Assembly (NCBI GenBank): GCA_028285285.1
Contig: JANQPW010001038.1
Span: forward strand, 1-5,167
DNA from: Silvanigrellales bacterium
GTDB lineage: Bacteria; Bdellovibrionota_B; Oligoflexia; Silvanigrellales; Silvanigrellaceae
Direction of reading: 5' to 3'
Length of the DNA: 5,167 nt
The translations under genes and the position numbers were made by a program. Numbering within the stretch: the stretch's first letter is position 1; the number at the start of each line of letters is the position of its first letter. Shown here piece by piece: positions 1-4,368 of the stretch. The notes below the pieces were generated by a model. That model made no database searches and was not told the origin of the DNA. It worked only from the letters and a program-made list of their open reading frames with translations.

Positions 1-2
1 GC

Positions 3-635
3 AAGGCGGAAATGAAGCCAGAGGTTGCCCTCAGCTGGAAAAAGGCGGGGTTTTTCTCGAAGGACGCCGTGGAGTGGCACGCGCAGGAGTTTTCCACCCA
101 GGAGGCGTTGGCATGGCAAAAGATTTCTTTCTCTGCAACCCAAGCAGCCCTGTGGCAGTACCACGGTTACCTTCCACAAAATGCGGCGGCCGTGAGATCG
201 TGTAGCCACCCCTCTTTGGCAAAGGAACTGCAACGGCGCCGACTTTCGCTCGACTTGTGCAAACGCCATGCGGAAGGCATCAGTTACTTGGGGGAGATTG
301 CGGTCATCTCCACTCAAGATGCCATTGCCGATCTTTTGGCTTGGGAAAAGGGCTGCTTCCATCACAACGAACCGCCTCCCGACAAAAGGAGGGTGAGGCC
401 TGTGATCAAGTCCCTTCGAGAAAAGAAACGCTTCTTTTATGAAGCCAAGTTGATTGATGGCAGCTCTCTTGAGTATCAGGGAAAGAAGTATTCCCGCTTT
501 TTTGTGAAGCCTGAAGCTCTCAATAGTGCGAGCTTCGTGCACAAGGGGGCTTTCAAGATCGATGGGCGCATCGCGGGTTACTTTCGGCCTGAGTTTGAAA
601 AGAATCGCCTGGTGTTGATGGAGTGTCTGATGTGA
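3..635 (+). CDS. Trp-repeat protein of unknown function, probably 5'-truncated by the window edge
   Basis: I do not recognise a family. Counting from the ATG at 12, the N-terminal third is a 13-residue repeat: Trp at 9, 22, 35 and 48, each preceded by Ala three residues earlier (6, 19, 32, 45) and followed by Phe or Tyr five residues later (14, 27, 40, 53). A degenerate copy with a four-residue insertion lies at about residues 100-116 (STQDA...LAWEKGCF). Such units are probably short helices; that is inference. The C-terminal part, about 135-207, is basic and then beta-rich, with no motif I can name. The frame is open upstream of the ATG, and the codons read Lys-Ala-Glu-Met in the same phase as Lys-Ala-Gly-Phe of the next repeat, so the repeat array, and hence the gene, probably begins before the window; ATG 12 is then internal. 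The stop overlaps the next gene, suggesting coupling. No signal peptide or membrane segment is visible in this part. Confidence 0.7.
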   Translation, partial: KAEMKPEVALSWKKAGFFSKDAVEWHAQEFSTQEALAWQKISFSATQAALWQYHGYLPQNAAAVRSCSHPSLAKELQRRRLSLDLCKRHAEGISYLGEIAVISTQDAIADLLAWEKGCFHHNEPPPDKRRVRPVIKSLREKKRFFYEAKLIDGSSLEYQGKKYSRFFVKPEALNSASFVHKGAFKIDGRIAGYFRPEFEKNRLVLMECLM

Positions 636-1087
636 ATGTGCCCCCATTGGAAGAGAGCGAGCGCAGTGATGAAGCTAAGCTTGACGGCTTTTTTCAAGTC
701 AGGCCTCCTGGGTTGCGAAAACACTTGGCGAAGGTTCGCCGTGTGCTCCAGAAAAGAAAATTTGGAATTCGTGAGTGTTGGAAGTGGCGCACAGCCTACT
801 ACTGCGCACAGTCTGATTTGTGCTACGTCATTGTGAAGAACGAAGAGGTTCATGTGGGCTTTGCCCGTGGCACCGCAGTGGAGTTCAGGGCGCTAAAAGC
901 AGGCATCGAACTTCTGAACCAAGGTCAAAAGCAGGTGAGACACTTTGTGCTGGATGGCACCGCTGAGAACCTCAAACTGTTCGAGAGGGTTGTGGCGTTG
1001 GCCTTGGAAGTTGACGCTGAGGAACAAGGATCTGCTTGGCTCGGCATTCGTGAAAAAAAACCTGCAAAAAGAAAGACGAGAAGATGA
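632..1087 (+). CDS. DUF1801 / YdhG-like domain protein
   Basis: A 151-residue probably cytoplasmic protein. The stretch from about residue 25 to 130 has the layout of the DUF1801 (YdhG-like, PF08818) fold: an N-terminal helix, then Trp-Lys-Trp before a Tyr-Tyr strand, the strand pair CYVIVKNEEVHVGFARG, and GQKQVRHFVL, which corresponds to the family's GK-x-x-RH segment. The family's biochemical function is not established, so none is assigned. The C-terminus is very basic (KKPAKRKTRR), which could mean nucleic-acid contact. I chose GTG at 632 because GGAG at 620-623 lies 8 nt upstream and because it gives a 4-nt GTGA overlap with the previous stop. An in-frame GTG at 623 would add three residues but has no ribosome binding site at a usable distance. 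The stop overlaps the next start as ATGA. Confidence 0.8.
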   Translation: MNVPPLEESERSDEAKLDGFFQVRPPGLRKHLAKVRRVLQKRKFGIRECWKWRTAYYCAQSDLCYVIVKNEEVHVGFARGTAVEFRALKAGIELLNQGQKQVRHFVLDGTAENLKLFERVVALALEVDAEEQGSAWLGIREKKPAKRKTRR

Positions 1088-1500
1088 GGAACTCACAGGG
1101 TCGGCGGCCCACACGCCTTGAGATGGTGGAGCGCTTTGAGTGGGTGGCGCGACAATTCGACACGGCTTTTGTGATACCTGGAACACAGATTCGCCTGGGT
1201 TGGGATGCGCTTCTGGGCTTGATTCCTGTGCTGGGAGATCTCATTGGTTTGGTGGTGGGTTTCTATGCGTTTTATCTCGCCCTGGTGCTGCGGCTCCCGT
1301 GGAGAGATCAGGCTCAGATTCTGTTTAACATTTTATTTGACTGGCTTTTGGGGCTGGTGCCGGTTTTGGGCGACATAGCCGACGTGGCGTGGAAGGCGAA
1401 CATTCGCAATGCACGGTTGTTGCGCAGGGCTGTAGAACGTCAGGAAAAACAGCAAGATCGAATTGTAGGCTCTGCAAACTCCTCGGATCACTCTTCATGA
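1084..1500 (+). CDS. DUF4112-type membrane protein
   Basis: A 138-residue protein with the hallmarks of DUF4112 (PF13430). It has an N-terminal helix, then the IPGTQIRLGWDALLGLIPVL segment (31-50), a first hydrophobic stretch (about 43-69), a short Arg-Leu-Pro-Trp-Arg link, and a second hydrophobic stretch (about 79-97) leading into ADVAWKANIRNARLL. The motif GL(I/V)PVLGD occurs twice, at 45-52 and 90-97, a visible internal duplication. It probably sits in the inner membrane as a two-helix hairpin with a polar, charged C-terminal tail. The role of the family is unknown. Its ATG overlaps the upstream stop by 4 nt (ATGA), and its own stop overlaps the next start in the same way, so it is most likely made together with the DUF1801-like and VanZ-like proteins. 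The start fits the usual length of this family. Confidence 0.85.
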   Translation: MRNSQGRRPTRLEMVERFEWVARQFDTAFVIPGTQIRLGWDALLGLIPVLGDLIGLVVGFYAFYLALVLRLPWRDQAQILFNILFDWLLGLVPVLGDIADVAWKANIRNARLLRRAVERQEKQQDRIVGSANSSDHSS

Positions 1501-1865
1501 AGTGGAAGATAAGAAATCGTACTTTTTTGTTGGTTTTGCAGTTTTCGATGACAGCTTTTTGGTCTTATTTGTGTTTGCGGCCACCTGCAGAAGTGGCCCG
1601 ACAGCCACTCTTTCCAAGGGAAGATTTGGCGCATCACTTTTTTGGCTTCTTTCTTCATGGTATTCTCACCTTACAGACCGCGCGAGCATGGCGCCGGCCG
1701 GCTCACGAAGCCATAGCGTTTTGCCTTTTATTTGGTCTTTCTCTTGAAGGCCTCCAGGGCTTTCTCAATTGGGGAAGGCAGGCTGAAGTAGCAGATATGA
1801 TTGCAAACTCTATGGGTGTCGGGTTGGCGTGCCTGGTGTTCCGCACCAGCAGCAGTCAAAAGTGA
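1497..1865 (+). CDS. VanZ-like family membrane protein
   Basis: A 122-residue membrane protein with the VanZ-like (PF04892) pattern. It has an N-terminal membrane segment (about 9-28), then EDLAHHFFGFFLHG (42-55; the family usually has D/E-K-x-x-H here), a third hydrophobic stretch with Glu84-x-x-Gln87 (LSLEGLQGFL), and GRQAEVADMIANSMGVGLA (93-111), whose Arg94, Asp100 and Asn104 match the conserved R...D...N signature. VanZ itself gives low-level teicoplanin resistance, but most relatives have no known role, so no resistance is inferred here. The ATG at 1497 overlaps the previous stop as ATGA. The frame is open further upstream, but an earlier start at 1389 would lie inside the DUF4112 gene and add about 36 non-membrane residues. 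It is the last gene of the overlapping cluster. No clear intrinsic terminator follows. Confidence 0.85.
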   Translation: MKWKIRNRTFLLVLQFSMTAFWSYLCLRPPAEVARQPLFPREDLAHHFFGFFLHGILTLQTARAWRRPAHEAIAFCLLFGLSLEGLQGFLNWGRQAEVADMIANSMGVGLACLVFRTSSSQK

Positions 1866-1959
1866 TCATCTTTTTGCTGTTCTCTACATCTGACTTTCAA
1901 TTGCGTCTGGTCTGCATTAGGGTCTACCCAGTCGGGGCTTTTCTCGGAGGAGGTCAGCG

Positions 1960-2529
1960 ATGAGTTTTAAAAAATATTGGACTCCCTTGCAACAGGCGCT
2001 TTCGGGTGCTGGCGTTGTTGCGGTTGCAGCGATGAGTGGGCTTTGGGGTTGTTCTGGCGAAATGCCAGCGGCTTCCGCGGTGCAAAGCGCAAGCACGGTC
2101 TCTCACACCTACCTTGTGGAGCTCAGCGAATTTCGACGTGGTGTCTCTCCTCGTTGTTTGCGCTCGGTCCACAACCTGGTTTCTCTCCGACGTCTCTATG
2201 ATTCCCATTCGATGTTTTATGCCCGGGCCGATGAGCTTTCAGCTGCGCGTTTGAGAAGTCTTTCTTGTGTGAGCTCGGTGATTGAAGTTGCAGAGAGGCC
2301 TTATTTGGTAGAGCTCACCGATGTGGATTCGGAAGTGCATCCGCAGTGTTTGGCGCACATTAAGGGTTTGACCGAGCTGAGCCCCTCTGGATATTCGCGT
2401 CGCAACTTTGAAATGCTCGCCGCAGAGTTTGTCGCCTACGAGGTGGCTCAGCTGGATTGCGTGGCAAGGGTCTCTGTGAAGCCCATCACCAGCTTTTTCG
2501 ACCAGCTGCTCAACGCTGGCAGGGCCTAA
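1960..2529 (+). CDS. Lipoprotein with two tandem I9-propeptide-like modules
   Basis: A 189-residue predicted lipoprotein. The N-terminus has Lys4-Lys5, a hydrophobic core (about 13-29) and the lipobox-like LWG-Cys31. Ser at +2 would favour the outer membrane, while Trp at -2 is unusual. The mature part is a duplication: residues 51-110 and 115-173 both start YLVEL, carry Cys in a P-x-C-L motif (66, 130), and carry a second Cys in an L-x-C-V motif (103, 167). Cys spacing is 37 in both copies, suggesting one disulfide per module. The strand-helix-strand-helix-strand order, ending in a V-x-x-V-I-E-V strand, resembles inhibitor I9 propeptides of subtilases. That assignment is inference, and no protease domain follows, so it could act as a stand-alone inhibitor or an adhesion module. 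The start is fixed by GGAGGAGGT at 1946-1954, 5 nt upstream. The 94-nt gap behind the VanZ-like gene shows no strong promoter match. Confidence 0.8.
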   Translation: MSFKKYWTPLQQALSGAGVVAVAAMSGLWGCSGEMPAASAVQSASTVSHTYLVELSEFRRGVSPRCLRSVHNLVSLRRLYDSHSMFYARADELSAARLRSLSCVSSVIEVAERPYLVELTDVDSEVHPQCLAHIKGLTELSPSGYSRRNFEMLAAEFVAYEVAQLDCVARVSVKPITSFFDQLLNAGRA

Positions 2530-2562
2530 GGTTTTCGAGTAGACCCGTTTTGGAGATGGGGA

Positions 2563-3114
2563 TCAGTTCTGCCAGCCTGGAAGGGTGCAGTTGCTGTTGA
2601 GCAGAACCTCTTCGCCGTCGATTTTCAAAGCAAGCTCCCCTTTTTCGGGGTCCACAATTCCGTCGATGCTGATGAGCTCAACCTGAGTGATTTCCGAAAG
2701 AGCACAGGCTGTGTCGGAAGCCGGCTTGATTTCTCGAGTGATGGTCACGTCTGCCGGAAGGAAGCCAAATCCGTTGCGACTGGAGGCGGCCACTTCCTGA
2801 ACCCACGCGCACTCTTGCTCTGCTGCCGAGAGATCAGAGCCGAAGTCTTTTGTTTCAGAAATTTCAGCGACGGGGGAGGGGTGTGTGGGCACCGTTTGCT
2901 CAAGGTTGAGCGTTGTGAGAGTGGTGTGGCGAACAAGGTCTGAACCGTCGGCGGGCTCTGTGCGCACCGCGCAGTCGAGACGACCGAGGGCCACACCGAT
3001 GCGCGAGCGAAACTCGCGAACTTCGCGGTCGCCCACGTCGGCCAGAGCCAAGCTGGGTGCGGTGGTCAGAATAAGAGAGAGCAATGTGGTTGAGGCGTTT
3101 GCTTTGTGGATCAT
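2563..3114 (-). CDS. Secreted four-cysteine protein of unknown function
   Basis: A 183-residue protein I do not recognise. Residues 1-25 form a Sec signal peptide (basic MIHKA start, hydrophobic TTLLSLILTTAPSLALA, then Asp-Val), with likely cleavage after Ala-Leu-Ala at 23-25. The mature part is acidic, with Cys at 48, 102, 137 and 176, enough for two disulfides, and a strand-rich C-terminus (TQVELISIDGIV, then GELALKIDGEEVLL). This fits a small periplasmic or secreted domain. The start is chosen from the signal peptide and from GGAGG (plus-strand 3124-3128), 9 nt upstream. The frame is open further upstream to 3285, but that extension would place 57 residues before the signal peptide. The gene converges on the lipoprotein gene with 33 nt between the stops, and is divergent from the alkB-type gene. 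The two exported proteins may be functionally linked, but nothing in the sequence proves it. Confidence 0.75.
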   Translation of the reverse strand: MIHKANASTTLLSLILTTAPSLALADVGDREVREFRSRIGVALGRLDCAVRTEPADGSDLVRHTTLTTLNLEQTVPTHPSPVAEISETKDFGSDLSAAEQECAWVQEVAASSRNGFGFLPADVTITREIKPASDTACALSEITQVELISIDGIVDPEKGELALKIDGEEVLLNSNCTLPGWQN

Positions 3115-3233
3115 GTTGAATTTCCTCCAGAGTTGAGTTTCGTTGGTGTTGAGAGGTTGAATGAGAGTGCGATAGAAAAAAAGACAGATCTTCTCCTGAA
3201 AAACATGAGGAGAGCTTATGGGTTTGAAGGAAT
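3115..3233. promoter_or_regulatory. Divergent intergenic region between the secreted-protein gene and the alkB-type gene
   Basis: This 119-bp gap should hold promoters for both directions. On the plus strand the best match I see is weak: TTGAGA at 3149-3154, a 16-bp spacer, and GATAGA at 3171-3176. On the minus strand no good pair is visible. TCTCCT at 3192-3197 is complementary to AGGAGA at 3208-3213 with a 10-nt loop, so a plus-strand transcript could hide the AGGAG ribosome binding site in a short hairpin. No operator of a known regulator is recognised, and no Ada-type box can be claimed. Confidence 0.35.
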
Positions 3234-3277
3234 ATGGAAAAAAGTCTGTCAAATTCAGGAGTTTCACTTCTTTTTGA
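3218..3277 (+). CDS. Possible 19-residue leader peptide overlapping the alkB-type start
   Basis: ATG at 3218 is preceded by GAGGAG at 3207-3212, 5 nt away. This is a better ribosome binding site than that of the alkB-type ATG at 3234, which has only GAAGG with a 3-nt gap. The frame encodes MGLKEYGKKSVKFRSFTSF and stops at 3275-3277, inside the alkB-type gene in another frame. It could be a leader that couples or limits alkB translation. Because so short an ORF can arise by chance, this is tentative. It shows no run of a single codon that would suggest classical attenuation. Confidence 0.25.
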   Translation: MGLKEYGKKSVKFRSFTSF

Positions 3278-3929
3278 GGAAGCACCCCAGCACCAAAGGT
3301 GGGCGAGGGAGGGTGGCACAGTGCACGAGCCGCTACCCGGTGCCCTGTTTGAGCATTACCCCGCCTTTTGGGGAAGTCAGCGAGCCGATGCGCTCTTTGG
3401 CTCTCTGAAGGAAGAGCTGAGTTGGAGGCAGCGCAACATTCGGCTGTTTGGCAAGATCTACCTTCAGCCTCGGCTCATAGCCTTTCATGGAGATTCAAAT
3501 GTGTCCTACACCTATTCTGGACAGGAATGGTGCACCGAAAACTGGACGAACGCTTTGCTCGAAGTGAAGCGCGACATTGAGTCGTTGGCGCCTGAGAGCT
3601 TCAACACGGTTTTGGGAAATCGGTACCGCTCCGGGCAAGACAGCATGGGTTGGCATTCTGACAACGAGCCCGAGCTCGGGCCTGAGCCCCTGATCGTTTC
3701 AGCGAATTTTGGAGAAGCGAGGAGGTTCAAGGTGCGCGCAGCAAGGTGCGCGAGTGGGCCAGGTAAAGGCCGACCAACCTTGTTGGACCTGCAGCTGGGC
3801 CATGGAGATCTGCTGTTGATGCGGGGCAGGGCCCAGAGCTTGACCGAGCACTCGGTGCCACGCAGCAAGGGCAGTGTTGCTGAACGGGTGAATCTCACCT
3901 TCCGAAGGATCCGCATTGAATCGGCGTGA
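3234..3929 (+). CDS. alkB: AlkB-type Fe(II)/2-oxoglutarate dioxygenase (alkylation repair)
   Basis: A 231-residue cytoplasmic enzyme of the AlkB/ALKBH2-3 family, which oxidatively removes methyl adducts such as 1-methyladenine and 3-methylcytosine from DNA or RNA. All key elements are visible: the substrate-lid segment with QPRLIAFHGD and YTYSG (78-96), NRYRSGQDSMGWHSDNEPELG (129-149) with iron ligands His141 and Asp143, the third ligand His206 in EHSVPR, and Arg218 and Arg224 in RVNLTFR, matching the 2-oxoglutarate-binding Arg204 and Arg210 of E. coli AlkB. The start is debatable. ATG 3234 has a weak ribosome binding site (GAAGG, 3-nt gap), whereas GTG 3321 has AGGGAGGG 7 nt upstream and would give a 202-residue protein that keeps the catalytic core. 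I keep 3234 because SLLFEEAP (11-18) resembles the LFADAEP start of E. coli AlkB. The gene is not next to ada, so it probably has its own promoter. Confidence 0.92.
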   Translation: MEKSLSNSGVSLLFEEAPQHQRWAREGGTVHEPLPGALFEHYPAFWGSQRADALFGSLKEELSWRQRNIRLFGKIYLQPRLIAFHGDSNVSYTYSGQEWCTENWTNALLEVKRDIESLAPESFNTVLGNRYRSGQDSMGWHSDNEPELGPEPLIVSANFGEARRFKVRAARCASGPGKGRPTLLDLQLGHGDLLLMRGRAQSLTEHSVPRSKGSVAERVNLTFRRIRIESA

Positions 3930-3934
3930 AGAGG

Positions 3935-3962
3935 TTGGCATGTGTGCCGGGTTTGCTATCAT
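3935..3962 (+). promoter_or_regulatory. Sigma70-type promoter of the tRNA-Glu gene
   Basis: TTGGCA at 3935-3940 (5 of 6 to TTGACA) and TATCAT at 3957-3962 (5 of 6 to TATAAT) are separated by 16 bp. The expected transcription start, near 3969-3970, is immediately before the first base of the tRNA at 3971. The discriminator between the -10 box and the start is GC-rich (CCGCC), as in stable-RNA promoters under stringent control. The -35 box begins 6 bp after the alkB-type stop, so the tRNA need not depend on readthrough. Confidence 0.7.
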
Positions 3963-3970
3963 CCGCCACT

Positions 3971-4046
3971 GACCGCATCGTCTAGGGGTCCAGGACACCG
4001 CCCTTTCTCGGCGGCGACGCAGGTTCAAATCCTGCTGCGGTCACCA
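3971..4046 (+). tRNA. tRNA-Glu (anticodon UUC)
   Basis: A full 76-nt cloverleaf. The acceptor stem GACCGCA/TGCGGTC (3971-3977 with 4036-4042) is perfect, followed by discriminator A and encoded CCA. The D arm is GTC...GAC (3980-3996). The anticodon stem is CCGCC/GGCGG (3998-4002 with 4010-4014) with loop CTTTCTC and anticodon TTC at 4005-4007. The variable loop is 4 nt, and the T arm is GCAGG/CCTGC with loop TTCAAAT. The D-arm and anticodon stem closely follow E. coli tRNA-Glu. One oddity is T at 4008, which is tRNA position 37; bacterial tRNAs almost always have a purine there, and E. coli tRNA-Glu has A. tRNA genes are frequent integration sites, and the DNA behind this one is unusual. Confidence 0.95.
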
Positions 4047-4056
4047 TAAAATTGTC

Positions 4057-4084
4057 AAGCCTCCCTTCGGGGAGGTTTTTTTTT
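4057..4084 (+). terminator. Intrinsic terminator after tRNA-Glu
   Basis: CCTCCC (4060-4065), the stable tetraloop TTCG (4066-4069) and GGGAGG (4070-4075) form a 6-bp GC-rich stem, followed directly by nine T (4076-4084). The stem can be extended by A-T and G-T pairs between 4057-4059 and 4076-4078. It lies 11 nt after the CCA end and fits a monocistronic tRNA transcript. Confidence 0.92.
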
Positions 4085-4095
4085 GCCCAAAATCC

Positions 4096-4122
4096 AATCA
4101 TTACAAGTGCTTGAAATCATTA
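4096..4122. repeat. 8-bp direct repeat AATCATTA flanking an inverted repeat
   Basis: AATCATTA occurs at 4096-4103 and 4115-4122, start to start 19 bp. Between the copies lies CAAG-TG-CTTG (4104-4113), an inverted repeat with 4-bp arms. Direct repeats around a small dyad could be a protein binding site, such as a recombinase core or regulator site. No known protein is recognised, and the motif is short enough that chance is possible. Confidence 0.45.
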
Positions 4123-4147
4123 GAGCCGAACGAAAAACTGGTTCGGA

Positions 4148-4177
4148 TGGTCACAGGAAGTCACGCCTGGTCACATG
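4148..4177 (+). repeat. Three GTCAC direct repeats at exact 10-bp spacing
   Basis: GTCAC occurs at 4150, 4160 and 4170, giving three contiguous 10-bp units: TGGTCACAGG, AAGTCACGCC and TGGTCACATG. Units 1 and 3 share TGGTCACA. The spacing is about one turn of B-DNA, so bound proteins would line up on one face. The third unit also forms GGTCA-CA-TGACC (4169-4180), an inverted repeat. This is the form of iterons or of arm-type sites of tyrosine integrases, but which protein binds is not known. Confidence 0.6.
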
Positions 4178-4180
4178 ACC

Positions 4181-4213
4181 TTGCTGCATCCGTGCTGCCA
4201 AAATGCTGCATGC
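4181..4213 (+). repeat. Three TGCTGC direct repeats at exact 11-bp spacing
   Basis: TGCTGC occurs at 4182, 4193 and 4204, giving three contiguous 11-bp units: TTGCTGCATCC, GTGCTGCCAAA and ATGCTGCATGC. Units 1 and 3 share TGCTGCAT. The array begins 3 bp after the 10-bp GTCAC array, so 4148-4213 is an almost unbroken 66-bp tandem cluster of two different motifs. It suggests cooperative binding by one or two proteins. Confidence 0.6.
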
Positions 4214-4264
4214 GAGCACCTTAGCATTTTTTCCACCCGGTAGAAAAGCAGCTGGCAGAACCCT

Positions 4265-4292
4265 GTCAAACAGTGGCTTTGACCTAGGTCAA
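4265..4292. promoter_or_regulatory. 14-bp perfect palindrome plus an extra half-site, probable operator
   Basis: TTGACCTAGGTCAA at 4279-4292 is a perfect 14-bp palindrome. Upstream, GTCAAA at 4265-4270 is the inverse of TTTGAC at 4278-4283, so the half-site GTCAA occurs three times in alternating orientation. This is typical of a dimeric helix-turn-helix regulator site. It lies 77 bp before the preferred start of the next gene (GTG 4369), which it may control. No clear -10 box is visible near it, and the regulator is unknown. Confidence 0.5.
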
Positions 4293-4368
4293 CATGAAAC
4301 GCTGCTGTCCTTCTGTCCTAGAAAGGGACTCGCACTCGATCAAATCTGAAAACTCGGAGGAGGACATA

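Larger units (their letters stand above)
4085..4368. other. Non-coding region packed with short repeats behind tRNA-Glu
   Basis: This 284-bp stretch has no convincing gene. It contains, in order, the AATCATTA pair, the three GTCAC units, the three TGCTGC units, an A/T-rich piece around 4220-4250 and the palindrome at 4279-4292. An ATG at 4294 opens the frame of the following gene, but the ribosome binding site at 4356-4363 points to a later start, leaving 4293-4368 as leader. I found no copy of the tRNA 3' end here, so an att duplication is not shown within the window. Confidence 0.6.

Noticed and set aside
31..222. Minus-strand ORF of 63 codons opposite the Trp-repeat gene
   Set aside because: Rich in Pro, Arg and Thr with no domain pattern, and wholly antisense to a clear repeat-coding frame; a shadow of that gene.
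1389..1496. Upstream extension of the VanZ-like gene to ATG 1389
   Set aside because: It would run inside the DUF4112 gene and add a Cys-rich non-membrane leader; the ATGA overlap start at 1497 fits the family.
1920..1929. GGGT-CT-ACCC inverted repeat before the lipoprotein gene
   Set aside because: Arms of only 4 bp with a 2-nt centre and no second copy; too weak to call an operator.
2530..2562. Terminator between the convergent genes
   Set aside because: No stable stem followed by a T-run on either strand.
3115..3285. Upstream extension of the minus-strand secreted protein
   Set aside because: It would bury the signal peptide behind 57 residues, whereas the ATG at 3114 has GGAGG at a good distance.
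2900..3319. Minus-strand 139-codon ORF covering the divergent region
   Set aside because: Overlaps the secreted-protein gene in another frame, is very Arg/Ser/His-rich, and has no ribosome binding site of note.
3106..3408. Plus-strand 100-codon ORF across the start of the alkB-type gene
   Set aside because: No family features, overlaps the better supported alkB frame, and ends shortly after the conserved AlkB region begins.
4148..4213. CRISPR array
   Set aside because: Repeats are 10-11 bp and contiguous without spacers; they look like protein binding sites instead.
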